Positions 20,409 to 27,934 of a stretch of DNA of 46,827 bases are shown piece by piece (position 1 is the first letter of the stretch; the number at the start of each line of letters is the position of its first letter). The notes beneath the pieces are model-generated. The model saw only the letters and a program-made list of their open reading frames with translations. It was not told the origin of the DNA and did not search any database. The DNA comes from a virus: positions 1-46,827 of IMG/VR virus record IMGVR_UViG_3300046000_007986; one strand, written 5' to 3'. A program made the position numbers and the translations under genes.

Positions 20409-20970
20409 TTTCTTTCTCCTCGATTTGAATGGTTGGGAAGAAGCCTTTCTTAATACCCATGAAGTAGCACTCCATCATCACCTGAACGTCGTAGAGGGCC
20501 GCGTGAGCCTTCGTCGGGTCATATTCCACGCCAAGTGAGAAGCACAATTCAGCCAGCTTGGGAAACTTGCCGTTAGGCGTTGCCCACCGTGCCTCGGTCA
20601 TGGTGTCCACCATCGGCATCTGTATGGGAGACAAGCCGATTCTGACCATTTCAGCGTCAATGAACGGTTTATCGAAGCCGATACCGTTGTGCGTGATAAG
20701 CAGGTTGGTCGATTTGAGGACTTTCCCCACGGTCGGGGCGACAGCTTCCCAAAGGGCTTCCATCGCTAGTTCATCGAAAGATATGTGGTGAACTGCTTGG
20801 GCGCCAGGGTCGATTGGACGTTGAGGGTTAATGCGTTTTTGCCACTGACCCTTGAGGGTAATGCTGTCCGGCCCTTGATAGTCGTAGAGGAGCGCCGCAA
20901 CCTCGATGATTCGGTGGCCCTTAGCCTGGTCAAGTCCTGTGGTTTCAATGTCGAGTCCGGTGATAATCAT
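20392..20970 (-). CDS. DnaQ-family DEDDh 3'-5' exonuclease, 192 aa
   Basis: Exo I is GLDIETTGLD (D7, E9), Exo II is LITHNGIGFDKPFID (central Asp at ~106), and Exo III is KAHAALYDVQVMM (His-x4-Asp at ~155-160), the DEDDh set for two-metal 3'-5' exonucleolysis. The length fits a stand-alone epsilon-type proofreading or RNA-trimming nuclease. It could edit the phage polymerase or trim RNA (RNase T-like); the sequence does not decide. It is coupled on both sides to small membrane-protein genes. Confidence 0.88.
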   Translation of the reverse strand: MIITGLDIETTGLDQAKGHRIIEVAALLYDYQGPDSITLKGQWQKRINPQRPIDPGAQAVHHISFDELAMEALWEAVAPTVGKVLKSTNLLITHNGIGFDKPFIDAEMVRIGLSPIQMPMVDTMTEARWATPNGKFPKLAELCFSLGVEYDPTKAHAALYDVQVMMECYFMGIKKGFFPTIQIEEKEIALVS

Positions 20971-21113
20971 GATGAACGCCTACAGGTTGAGATATCGTCC
21001 TTAGCGACCACGGCCCTAAAGAAGCCATAAGTCGCCACGCTGAACATTAATGCCGCACAGATAAGTAAGGCTACTGCCCACTGACTATCTGTGCGCTTGC
21101 GAAGCCAGGTCAC
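20967..21113 (-). CDS. 48-aa single-pass membrane mini-protein (GTG start)
   Basis: GTG 21113 overlaps the TGA of the pilin-like gene (GTGA) and its own TGA overlaps the ATG of the exonuclease gene. One hydrophobic span, about residues 11-33 (QWAVALLICAALMFSVATYG), with positive residues before it, predicts an N-in/C-out or reverse membrane anchor. Physically linked in translation to the pilin-like protein, so a membrane partner for it is conceivable. Confidence 0.6.
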   Translation of the reverse strand: MTWLRKRTDSQWAVALLICAALMFSVATYGFFRAVVAKDDISTCRRSS

Positions 21114-21295
21114 TTGCGAACTGCGCCATCGCTTTTGGTAGCGACCGACTTTTTACAGGCACCTTGGCTTTTCTCTTTCATTTCCTCGGTGCAGCCGATG
21201 CCTATCGCAGGTAATACAATTGCTGCCAGAATGCCGACAATCGCCACAACGATCAGAAGTTCGATCAGAGTGAAGCCTTTGCTGAATGATTTCAT
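21110..21295 (-). CDS. Type IV pilin-like mini-protein with prepilin cleavage motif, 61 aa
   Basis: Start chosen at ATG 21295 after GAGGAGATTCAT. The N-terminus MKSFSKGFTLIELLIVVAIV, followed by GILAAIVLPA, is a textbook type III (prepilin) signal: short basic leader, Gly7 before the cleavage site, Phe at +1, Glu at +5 and a hydrophobic alpha-1 helix. The mature part is only ~54 residues with two Cys (C35, C47), far shorter than a real pilin, and ends in a basic tail. Host prepilin peptidase could process it and the pilus machine might incorporate it. A role in blocking pili or superinfection is inference. Confidence 0.85.
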   Translation of the reverse strand: MKSFSKGFTLIELLIVVAIVGILAAIVLPAIGIGCTEEMKEKSQGACKKSVATKSDGAVRK

Positions 21296-21314
21296 ATGAA
21301 TCTCCTCAAAAGAA

Positions 21315-21347
21315 AATGGGTAAATCATTGCTGACTTACCCATTATA
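21315..21347 (-). promoter_or_regulatory. TATAAT promoter whose transcript starts in an operator hairpin
   Basis: Minus strand: TACTATAATGGGTAAGTCA then GCAA then TGATTTACCCATT. The -10 (21342-21347) runs into a 13-base inverted repeat with one mismatch (21315-21344), so the mRNA of the pilin gene would begin with a stem-loop. Nearly identical to the site at 24076-24112. Confidence 0.65.
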
Positions 21348-21368
21348 GTATCAAAACACCGGAAAGTG

Positions 21369-22199
21369 TTACTTGGAGGCGTTGACGTTCAGAAGCGTTC
21401 CACCGGAACTACCGACGATCATTGTGCAACCTGTGCGTTTGGCACATTCGTTGAGGGCCGTGTTGTATTCATGTTGCAGGTATTCGCGGGTCAGGCTGTT
21501 GTTGATGATGCCATTCGCTTTTGCAATACCCTCGGCTTCAGCGATCTTGACCTGAGCATCCTTCTTAGCGATCAGAATGGCGTTTTCCTTGGTTTCCAGT
21601 TGCTTCTGACTCTGAACCTGAGCCTGAATCGCCTGTTCGATGGTTGGGTCGGTCGCTACGGCCCTGATAGTCACCCTCGTCACCACGAACGCGCCCGGAT
21701 CGTTGGCGTTCAACTCTTGTTGGAGGTTCTTGAGAATTTCGGCTTCCAGCCCGTTCCGTTGGGTGTGAATCACCAGACTGTCGATCTTGGCTGTTTCCGC
21801 GTAGATCACGCTTCTCGCCACGTTCTCGACCAGGAAGTATGCCGGCAGATAGTAGGAATCCCCTTTCAATTGCGCCGACTGACCGGCGTATTTGGTGTAT
21901 AGCCCAACGATCTTGTCCGGCGCCGCCTTGTAGTAAACGGTAACGTCCAGATCCTTGAGGCTCAGGTTGTCTTTCGCCTTCGGCGTCAGGTTGTTCATTT
22001 CGATGGCGTTCTCTTTGCTTGAGAATTCGTCCACTGCCGTAAAAGGGCGAATATAGAATCCCGCCTGTTCTACGGTCGGACTCACCGTTCCCATGAACGT
22101 CTTGATGCCGACGTTACCCGTTTCGATAGTGCCCATGCCGCAACCGCCAAGCATCAGCGACAGAACGGCAATCGATGCTGCCACAAACAGTTTTTTCAT
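21369..22199 (-). CDS. SPFH/band-7 (prohibitin-like) lipoprotein, 276 aa
   Basis: The N-terminus MKKLFVAASIAVLSLMLGGC ends in a lipobox (L-G-G-C20), so a membrane-anchored lipoprotein. Residues ~25-190 follow the SPFH/band-7 domain (TIETGNVGIKTFMGTVSPTV, then strands and RNGLEAEILKNLQQELN, FVVTRVTIRAVATDP), continuing into the Ala/Glu/Gln coiled-coil typical of prohibitins (QAQVQSQKQLETKENAILIA). Phage prohibitin-like proteins form membrane-associated rings; suggested roles include control of FtsH-type proteolysis and superinfection exclusion. The C-terminal two Cys (NECAKRTGC) could form a disulfide. Confidence 0.82.
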   Translation of the reverse strand: MKKLFVAASIAVLSLMLGGCGMGTIETGNVGIKTFMGTVSPTVEQAGFYIRPFTAVDEFSSKENAIEMNNLTPKAKDNLSLKDLDVTVYYKAAPDKIVGLYTKYAGQSAQLKGDSYYLPAYFLVENVARSVIYAETAKIDSLVIHTQRNGLEAEILKNLQQELNANDPGAFVVTRVTIRAVATDPTIEQAIQAQVQSQKQLETKENAILIAKKDAQVKIAEAEGIAKANGIINNSLTREYLQHEYNTALNECAKRTGCTMIVGSSGGTLLNVNASK

Positions 22200-22208
22200 T
22201 TACTTCTC

Positions 22209-22403
22209 CTATGAATTTAACAACGAAAGTCCAACTATAAACAGCGTGGCGATACCAATGCCGAATGCCGCTACGCCAGTGAAGATCACGACACGCACCC
22301 CAATTTTGATATTGGTATGAATATCCTGATTCATCAGGAACCACATCGTTCCGCCAGCAATAAATGCCAGAATTAAAGCCAACGACAGCAATTGGATAAT
22401 CAT
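22209..22403 (-). CDS. 64-aa membrane protein, two TM segments
   Basis: ATG 22403 shares a base with the upstream TAA (TAATG) and follows AGAGGAG. Two hydrophobic helices: residues 1-24 (LLSLALILAFIAGGTMWFLM) and 34-62 (VRVVIFTGVAAFGIGIATLF). It precedes the SPFH lipoprotein by 9 nt and may act with it in the membrane. Confidence 0.65.
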   Translation of the reverse strand: MIIQLLSLALILAFIAGGTMWFLMNQDIHTNIKIGVRVVIFTGVAAFGIGIATLFIVGLSLLNS

Positions 22404-22588
22404 TACTTTGCTCCTCTCGTTAGGGTCACTGCGCCCTGATATACGTCATGTTGACGCTTACAGCTTGGACATGTGTGAAAAAGTTTCTCGCTCCAATGTG
22501 CGGCGACCCATACACCGAATTCATGGAATTCGCCGCACTCACACTTGAAGCCCTTCGGCATGTCCTTTTTAGGCGAATTCGGTGGCAT
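22403..22588 (-). CDS. 61-aa zinc-ribbon protein
   Basis: Start taken as ATG 22588, inside the end of the RNA ligase gene (20-nt overlap); ATG 22561 right after AAAAAGGAC is an alternative. The fold signature is KCECGEFHEFGVW, then FHTCPSCKRQHDVYQG: a CxC and a CPxC knuckle about 25 residues apart, a zinc ribbon. Family not recognised; located immediately downstream of the RNA ligase, so an RNA-related role is conceivable. Confidence 0.6.
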   Translation of the reverse strand: MPPNSPKKDMPKGFKCECGEFHEFGVWVAAHWSEKLFHTCPSCKRQHDVYQGAVTLTRGAK

Positions 22589-23744
22589 CTGCGCTCTTAC
22601 GAAGCAGGTAGGCAGACGACACGCTCTTGGCGATTTTGCGACCGTAATGCGGGTGCGGCGTTTCAAAGAAATGTTTCACAACCACGCCTTCCCGAATGTG
22701 GGAGTTCAGACCGCTTACCGTTTCTGTGCCATCGGTCAGTTCAAGCATTTTGGCTTCACTGAACGGGCCGCAGTAAAGGGTCGGCACCCTGAAGATTCCC
22801 ATGTCGGACATGATTCGCTGGAACGTGTCATGGTCAAAGTAGGAAAGGTTGTCGCGCTCACCAAACGCCAGGTCGAAGGCAAGAAACTGAAGCTCCTTGC
22901 CGCCGTAGGTCAAGTCTTGAACACCCTTCCCGCTTGGCATGACTCCAAACACTTCACCCATCAGATAGACAGCCCTGCCCATTGCAATCTTGCCATCGGC
23001 AAAGCGGTCAAACATTTTGTCCAGCAAGCCGAACTTGGCGACCGCCTGGGCATAGACATTCCCTTCCTCAAGCGGGTCAAGCAGCCAACCTTTCGCAGAC
23101 ATGCCTTTGCTGGACATGATGACGCGGCCCTTGTAATACTTCTCGTCTGCTTTGTCGGGCGGCAGCACGCCAATCACCATGAACGTCCCGTGGATCTTCT
23201 CGGTGATGGCTACGTGTTCACCTTGTTCGAACATCGAAGGATTCTTTTTGATGTTCTCAAAGTCGTATTTGATCGTGTTGGCGTAATCGACCCCGACCAC
23301 CCTGCCGGCCATGTGGGAAGGTAGTGCTGGCTCGTATTTGACGATACCCAGGAATTCAGCAACGTCATCATCTTCGTTGAAGGCTTGTGAATGATGAACA
23401 CTCAACTCGGCATCGCTACTGTTCGTAACGAGAAGGAACGAAGGCTTAATATCGTCGCCATGATTCCCTGCCAATACCAACCCTTGCGACACGATGCCAC
23501 GCAGCTTGATCGCCTTAACGCGATTCTTGGCACCACCCGACAGCTTGCCGGTAAGCCCCATCTTCTCAAGTAGCCAATCGGGAACAATAGCCTGTTCGGG
23601 AATGTAGACCGCCAGATCGCCGGTCTTGAAGTCGCCCTTGCGGACGATAGCCTGATAGCCACCAACCCGTGCCAGTTCGATTGCATCGGCGTTCGGGTGG
23701 GGTTCGATGGTGAGGCGCACCACATTGCACTGGAAGTCGCTCAT
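22569..23744 (-). CDS. RNA ligase, DRB0094/Rnl5-type (TIGR02306-like), 391 aa
   Basis: Start chosen at ATG 23744, overlapping the upstream TGA. The N-terminal ~150 residues are the OB-like module special to the Deinococcus DRB0094 family (NVVRLTIEPHPNADAIELAR...GDLAVYIPEQAIVP). Motif I is TEKIHGTFMV with K183 as the AMP-accepting lysine, motif IIIa-IV regions include GRAVYLMGEVFG and REGVVVKHFFE, and motif V is RKIAKSVSSAYL. The family seals 3'-OH/5'-PO4 RNA ends, preferring nicks. With RtcB at 25306 the phage carries both major RNA end-joining chemistries, fitting repair of cleaved tRNAs. Confidence 0.87.
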   Translation of the reverse strand: MSDFQCNVVRLTIEPHPNADAIELARVGGYQAIVRKGDFKTGDLAVYIPEQAIVPDWLLEKMGLTGKLSGGAKNRVKAIKLRGIVSQGLVLAGNHGDDIKPSFLLVTNSSDAELSVHHSQAFNEDDDVAEFLGIVKYEPALPSHMAGRVVGVDYANTIKYDFENIKKNPSMFEQGEHVAITEKIHGTFMVIGVLPPDKADEKYYKGRVIMSSKGMSAKGWLLDPLEEGNVYAQAVAKFGLLDKMFDRFADGKIAMGRAVYLMGEVFGVMPSGKGVQDLTYGGKELQFLAFDLAFGERDNLSYFDHDTFQRIMSDMGIFRVPTLYCGPFSEAKMLELTDGTETVSGLNSHIREGVVVKHFFETPHPHYGRKIAKSVSSAYLLRKSADATEFA

Positions 23745-24055
23745 TGCAAGCCACCCGCATCTGCAATCGCAGCCGCAAAACACATGGCTACGACACGGTG
23801 GTTGGTGACTTGTTCTTCACAGAACAACGAGTCATTTTCGAAATCTTCTGGCAAAAGCCAGTCACCCTCCAAACTTCTGTTACGCGGCGCAATCAGTTTC
23901 GCGTAAAACAGTTCAGCTTTAGGATAACCAGCTTTATCTCTCACACCTCCACCAAGGACAGCGAGGCAAGAATAGCGTTCGCCACCTTCTTCAACCAGCT
24001 TTGCGCCTGATCGAATAATGTCGCCAAACGTTCTACCGTTTTCTTCAAGTTCCAT
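23741..24055 (-). CDS. 104-aa hypothetical protein
   Basis: ATG 24055 after AGGGAGAAAT; its TGA overlaps the RNA ligase start. Acidic helical N-terminus and a basic middle (YAKLIAPRNRSLEGDWLLPE), ending AVAMCFAAAIADAGG-like. First gene of the RNA ligase operon, downstream of the 24076 hairpin promoter. No family recognised. Confidence 0.6.
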   Translation of the reverse strand: MELEENGRTFGDIIRSGAKLVEEGGERYSCLAVLGGGVRDKAGYPKAELFYAKLIAPRNRSLEGDWLLPEDFENDSLFCEEQVTNHRVVAMCFAAAIADAGGLQ

Positions 24056-24075
24056 ATTTCTCCCTTATGCCTGAA

Positions 24076-24112
24076 AATGGGTAAGTCACTCACTGCTGAC
24101 TTACCCATTATA
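24076..24112 (-). promoter_or_regulatory. TATAAT promoter with 13-bp perfect inverted repeat in the leader
   Basis: AATGGGTAAGTCA (24076-24088) and TGACTTACCCATT (24097-24109) are perfect 13-bp arms around an 8-nt loop; TATAAT (minus strand, 24107-24112) overlaps the outer end, so transcripts of the RNA ligase operon would begin with this hairpin. On the minus strand it is followed by TTTTC, so it could also terminate read-through from the 24146-24574 gene. Confidence 0.7.
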
Positions 24113-24145
24113 GCGACGAATTACCGGACTGTTACCCTGAATTGG

Positions 24146-24574
24146 TCATCCGAACATGCGCTTCATCTGGTCGATCAGTTGGGCTGTGCCATGCTCTGCC
24201 AGCGTTACATCACGTTCCCGCCCTGCATCGGGGATGGCAATGGTGCCAGGAAGGGCCAGGAACGACGCAGCGATAGCCTCAATCATTTCCCGACGCGCAG
24301 CTAACAATGCGGTCTTGGAATTGAACAGCGGGTTTCCTGCGTAGAGTGTGCTTACACTGTCCTCTGCCGTGGTGCCTGGGACGATTTCGAGGACACGATC
24401 CGGGAACTGGTCATCGGTGAACAGATAGACACTACCAGCAACAGGGTCTTTGGCACGATACTCTTGCGCCTTCTTGAAGGACAGGGTTGTAACCTGGCAC
24501 TGAATCGTCATCACGCACTGGTCGTCCGTGACCGGACGAATGTTCTTGTATTTCTCATAAATGGCTTTGCTCAT
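24146..24574 (-). CDS. 142-aa hypothetical protein
   Basis: ATG 24574 after GAAAGGCAACAC. Alpha/beta N-terminal half (VMTIQCQVTTLSFKKAQEYR), a long helix (TALLAARREMIEAIAASFLA) and a charged end DQMKRMFG. No family recognised. Confidence 0.62.
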   Translation of the reverse strand: MSKAIYEKYKNIRPVTDDQCVMTIQCQVTTLSFKKAQEYRAKDPVAGSVYLFTDDQFPDRVLEIVPGTTAEDSVSTLYAGNPLFNSKTALLAARREMIEAIAASFLALPGTIAIPDAGRERDVTLAEHGTAQLIDQMKRMFG

Positions 24575-24584
24575 GTGTTGCCTT

Positions 24585-24833
24585 TCATTTAAGTGTGTCT
24601 ACATCAACGAATTCGACCATCCCAAGCCTCTGTGCTACTTGGCCCATAGGAAAGTCATCTTTATGTGCCTGCCAAAAGCCGCGACAGCACACGTCATCCG
24701 AGTGATGGCATATGCGGTGGCCCTTCAAGAAGCCATGTTTGTCGGTTACGTCGGCTTCTAGCTTTTTCAGGTCGAGAGAGGAGTCCGGCCTGTAGATACA
24801 GGTCGGACACATTCTCTTTTGGACTTTGAACAT
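24585..24833 (-). CDS. 82-aa Cys-rich zinc-binding-type phage protein
   Basis: Start chosen at ATG 24833, overlapping the upstream TGA (TGATG). Contains CPTCIYRPDSSLDLKKLEAD, then GHRICHHSDDVCCRGFWQAH: about five Cys and several His arranged as two metal-binding clusters. This CPTCI(Y/F)RP...HR-x-CHHS-x-x-x-CCRGFW arrangement is a conserved small phage/actinobacterial protein; the function is unknown. Confidence 0.68.
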   Translation of the reverse strand: MFKVQKRMCPTCIYRPDSSLDLKKLEADVTDKHGFLKGHRICHHSDDVCCRGFWQAHKDDFPMGQVAQRLGMVEFVDVDTLK

Positions 24834-25030
24834 CAGGCTACTTTCAAAGGCTTTTCGTTCCAGATCGGGTTCACGGGCCGAGAACATACCCACTGATTCA
24901 CCTGTTCAGGCGTATAGCGCCCTGTGGTTTCCCATACAGTGCCGTCACTGTTACGCATCACCCAACGGGTGCCGAAGGGTGGGCCTGCTTTCCCGTTGCC
25001 TTGCGGCCAGTTTGCGCTCTCGTCGGTCAT
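24833..25030 (-). CDS. 65-aa hypothetical protein
   Basis: Start chosen at ATG 25030 after AAGGAAAACAAT. Contains GTRWVMRNSDGTVWETTGRY, a beta hairpin, then a short helix (TPEQVNQWVC). Coupled to the Cys-rich protein. No family recognised. Confidence 0.55.
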   Translation of the reverse strand: MTDESANWPQGNGKAGPPFGTRWVMRNSDGTVWETTGRYTPEQVNQWVCSRPVNPIWNEKPLKVA

Positions 25031-25040
25031 ATTGTTTTCC

Positions 25041-25301
25041 TTAGATGATTTTCTGCACAGATACCAGTGTATCGGGCGGTTTTTGGCTGCGTAAGTGATA
25101 TAACCAGAAAACAAATTCCACAAAGGTTCCGTTCAATGTCACCTGACGATACTTTCCCCAACGGCCAGACGTGGGCCATATATCTACTTTCATGAAGCCG
25201 TCATCGATGCGCCAGTGACACCACGAAAACTTGTGGACAATAAAGCCGTGCCTGGTCAGTTCTTCAATCGCAAGATCAAGGTTCCACTTGTGCTTGCTCA
25301 T
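25041..25301 (-). CDS. 86-aa hypothetical protein
   Basis: ATG 25301 lies 2 nt past the RtcB stop region (GGAACGTAATGCC). Aromatic-rich alpha/beta protein: LAIEELTRHGFIVHKFSWCH, WRIDDGFMKVDIWPTSGRWG and a FVEFVFWLYHL helix. It resembles small phage proteins seen with RNA ligases only in location; no family recognised. Confidence 0.6.
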   Translation of the reverse strand: MSKHKWNLDLAIEELTRHGFIVHKFSWCHWRIDDGFMKVDIWPTSGRWGKYRQVTLNGTFVEFVFWLYHLRSQKPPDTLVSVQKII

Positions 25302-25305
25302 GGCA

Positions 25306-26571
25306 TTACGTTCCCTTCACATTCAGCACGGCACGAAGCGTATGCTTGATGCCTACCAAGTCCTTCTGGTTTTCCATCACCACGTCGATATCCTTGTAAG
25401 CGCCCTTGATTTCATCAATCAGCGCCTTGTCGGTGCTGCACTCAACGCCGGCGCTCTGGTCGATCAAGTCCTGGTGGCTGAACGTTGCACGGGCCGCAGT
25501 TCGGCTCATGACCCGCCCTGCCCCGTGTGAGCAGGAGCAATACGATTCCTTGTTGCCCTTGCCACGAACGATGTAGGACTTCGCACCACGGGCGCCGGGG
25601 ATGATACCTAGCTGACCCTCACGGGCGCTTACGGCACCCTTACGGGTGATCCACAGGTTCTCCCCGAAGTGGTTCTCACGGGTGGCGTAGTTGTGGTGAC
25701 AGTTGATCGCCTCGCTGGTGACGTTCCATTTGGTCGGAATGTGACGCGCAAGCGCCTCAAGAACCAGTTCCATCATTACCGCCCGATTCTGAAGCGCGTA
25801 GTCCTGCGCCCACATCATTCCGTCGATATACCGCTGAAACTGTGCGCTGCCTTCGGGAACGTAGGCAAGGTTGTTGTCGGGAAGCTGGATGAAATACCGC
25901 TCCATTTCTTCCTTCGCTTCCTTGATGAAGTGACTACCGATGATGTTGCCGATGCCGCGACTGCCTGAGTGCAGCATGACCCATACGTTGTCGGCTTCGT
26001 CCAGGCACAGTTCGATGAAGTGGTTTCCCCCGCCGAGCGAGCCGAGTTGTTGCGCGGCCTTGTTGTGCAAACTGGTAATGGAATGACCTTTGGTGATATA
26101 CCCAAAAGTCTGTTCTGCCATATCCCACTGAATCGAATCCGCCATAAAGCGGGAAAAGAACCGCGCCTTAGTATTAGGCTCATCCAGGTTGTGACCAGCC
26201 TGACCAAGCGGAACGTCACGCTCAATCTGAAGGCGAATGTTACGAAGGCTATCGGGAAGGTCAGATGCCTTCAGGGACAGCCGAATTGCGTTCATACCGC
26301 ACCCGATATCGACACCGACTGCGGCGGGGATAATTGCCCCCTTGGTGGCGATTACAGACCCTACAGTGCTGCCGATACCACCATGAACGTCAGGCATCAC
26401 TGCTAGACCGTTCTTGTGGATGAAGGGCAGCTTGGCGGTGTTTTCAAGCTGACTCATTGCGGAATCTTCGATATCCGGCAGGATTTTCAGTTCGCCATTG
26501 ATGATGGTGCTACCCGCACGTCCTACCCATGCCTTAATCGGCACCGAACCTTCAGTTTTGACTACGATCAT
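25306..26571 (-). CDS. rtcB: RNA-splicing ligase RtcB, 421 aa
   Basis: Full-length and with the full set of RtcB landmarks: DVHGGIGSTVGSVIA (~61-75), AAVGVDIGCGMNAIR with the metal-binding DxGCG (~84-97), SLGGGNHFIEL (~173-183), VMLHSGSRGIGN (~195-206), TRKGAVSAREGQLGIIPG and YCSCSHGAGRVMSR with the GMP-accepting His (~350). RtcB joins 2',3'-cyclic phosphate (or 3'-P) to 5'-OH ends using GTP and Mn2+, and repairs cleaved tRNA. It starts with TAATG overlap from the 145-aa gene. Two ligase types close together suggest defence against anticodon nucleases. Confidence 0.95.
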   Translation of the reverse strand: MIVVKTEGSVPIKAWVGRAGSTIINGELKILPDIEDSAMSQLENTAKLPFIHKNGLAVMPDVHGGIGSTVGSVIATKGAIIPAAVGVDIGCGMNAIRLSLKASDLPDSLRNIRLQIERDVPLGQAGHNLDEPNTKARFFSRFMADSIQWDMAEQTFGYITKGHSITSLHNKAAQQLGSLGGGNHFIELCLDEADNVWVMLHSGSRGIGNIIGSHFIKEAKEEMERYFIQLPDNNLAYVPEGSAQFQRYIDGMMWAQDYALQNRAVMMELVLEALARHIPTKWNVTSEAINCHHNYATRENHFGENLWITRKGAVSAREGQLGIIPGARGAKSYIVRGKGNKESYCSCSHGAGRVMSRTAARATFSHQDLIDQSAGVECSTDKALIDEIKGAYKDIDVVMENQKDLVGIKHTLRAVLNVKGT

Positions 26572-27008
26572 TAGACCTCCTGGTATCCGTCGTTAATAAC
26601 CCCGTTCACCAGAAGATCCATCGCTGCCGCAGCTTTCTTCGCGGGAATGATGGCTTCAGGGAACTCCTTGTTGATGACTGTTGGAATCGCTACGCCCTGC
26701 CGCATCTTGACGATGGTCAGTCGTTCTCCCTGCGAGTGCCGACAGATGGAGAAAACCTCACCCGTGAGCCGCTTCCAAAAGACTCGCTTGGTGTCGAAGG
26801 TTCCGTCCCGTTCGGGGTCGGCAGATTCGAGGGCGAGGATGATTGCTTCTGGAACCAGGCCGCTGACGACTTGAAAGATCGCTTGAATCGAGGAAGCAAG
26901 TTGTGCCTTTGTGATCTTTCCCTGCTCAAACGCACGGACAACCCGTTCGAAGTGATCGACGGATTTCCGTTCAAGTTCGGCAGCAATGGTGGGGAGTTCT
27001 TGGTTCAT
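26571..27008 (-). CDS. 145-aa hypothetical protein
   Basis: ATG 27008, one base after the upstream stop; its stop overlaps RtcB. Helical N-terminal part (KSVDHFERVVRAFEQGKITK), then a beta-rich part with VFSICRHSQGERLTIVKMRQ and a final helix. Conserved-looking single-domain protein; not recognised. Possible RtcB partner by position only. Confidence 0.6.
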   Translation of the reverse strand: MNQELPTIAAELERKSVDHFERVVRAFEQGKITKAQLASSIQAIFQVVSGLVPEAIILALESADPERDGTFDTKRVFWKRLTGEVFSICRHSQGERLTIVKMRQGVAIPTVINKEFPEAIIPAKKAAAAMDLLVNGVINDGYQEV

Positions 27009-27009
27009 T

Positions 27010-27213
27010 TCAGACCCCTACAGCAGCCTCAAACGTGCTGAGTCCGGTATTGAGCAGCAGACGCTCCATATCGTCGTCACACTCGGAGGCAACCTCTGCG
27101 TCCATACGCAATAAGCCTTCGATGTGAACCTTATCCACCTTGCCGGCCTTGACCCGTTGTGCGTATGTCTCAGCCTGATGCTTGATGTAGTGGACTGCTT
27201 TCTCTACGTTCAT
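27010..27213 (-). CDS. 67-aa hypothetical protein
   Basis: ATG 27213 lies six bases after AAGGGG (GTG 27216 is possible). Helical, acidic in the second half (LRMDAEVASECDDDMERLLL). First gene of the unit leading into rtcB, behind two candidate promoters at 27241-27284. Confidence 0.6.
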   Translation of the reverse strand: MNVEKAVHYIKHQAETYAQRVKAGKVDKVHIEGLLRMDAEVASECDDDMERLLLNTGLSTFEAAVGV

Positions 27214-27240
27214 CACGTTCCCCTTGTTGCGTTGTCGATG

Positions 27241-27284
27241 TATTCAATATACCGACCGATGCTTGGATTGTAACTCACTGCTTA
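27241..27284 (-). promoter_or_regulatory. Two tandem promoters with operator for the rtcB unit
   Basis: Minus strand: AAGTAAGCAGTGAGTTACAAT (operator then -10 TACAAT, 27267-27284) and, 15 nt on, CGGTCGGTATATTGAATAC (-10 TATATT, about 27243-27258). Both recurrent motif classes occur together upstream of the 67-aa gene. Confidence 0.6.
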
Positions 27285-27307
27285 CTTCTCCTGCAAGGCA
27301 AATAAAA

Positions 27308-27934
27308 TCAGTGGATGTGCAGCCCGTTATCTACTGCCTGCTGGATCTGTGCATCGAAGCGTTCACGGGACTTCCTTACTGAGAAGTCAATACACCGACA
27401 GCGACGTTCCAGATCGAGCATGGCGCGGGGAACGAAGTAATGCACCGCCTCTACGTCCTCATGCACCACCAGGCCCATAATCAGGTTGGCAATATGCTCG
27501 ACGTAACCGAAGTCGGCCCGTGCCTTGCCCGGCTCGTCAATCGACGCGATGCCTGGTTGAACGACCACAAGGGTAGAAAAGTGGCTGTTGCAGACCGTAA
27601 AGCAGTCCTTCATATATTGCCGAAGAACCTTCTCGTCGTCCGAGGACAGGTTTTGACGCTGCACATCGGCCAGGGTATAGGCAAGGTAATCCAGCGGAGT
27701 GCGGTCGGTGATGAAGGTTTTCCCGGCACCACGGTATAACTTTTGTGCGGCGTCAAGAATGTGCCTCTGGATATCGAGCCGAACAGGGAACGGGTAATCC
27801 GTCCGTGGATCAAGTTGGAGCTTCTCGTAGACCGCAGAAGCGCCAGTTGCCACGAACGGGATTTCCGCCATTTCAGCGTATTTCTTTGCCAGCGTCGTTT
27901 TACCAGTGCGATGTGCGCCGGGGAGTCCAATCAT
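27308..27934 (-). CDS. P-loop NTPase, AAA_28/NadR-kinase-like, 208 aa
   Basis: Walker A is GAHRTGKTTL at residues 6-15, at the extreme N-terminus as in nucleoside/nucleotide kinase-like ATPases. FITDRTPLDYLAY (~73-85) is the second conserved block (D-R-T/S-x-x-D) of the NadR-type/AAA_28 family, and VVVQPGIASIDEPGKAR is the later strand plus lid. Likely phosphorylates a nucleotide or nucleoside, but the substrate is not identifiable; a polynucleotide kinase role in RNA repair near the ligases is possible though unproven. Confidence 0.75.
   Translation of the reverse strand: MIGLPGAHRTGKTTLAKKYAEMAEIPFVATGASAVYEKLQLDPRTDYPFPVRLDIQRHILDAAQKLYRGAGKTFITDRTPLDYLAYTLADVQRQNLSSDDEKVLRQYMKDCFTVCNSHFSTLVVVQPGIASIDEPGKARADFGYVEHIANLIMGLVVHEDVEAVHYFVPRAMLDLERRCRCIDFSVRKSRERFDAQIQQAVDNGLHIH

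Noticed and set aside
22545-23324. 259-aa plus-strand frame opposite the DRB0094-type RNA ligase
   Set aside because: Shadow of the ligase; all ligase motifs are on the minus strand.
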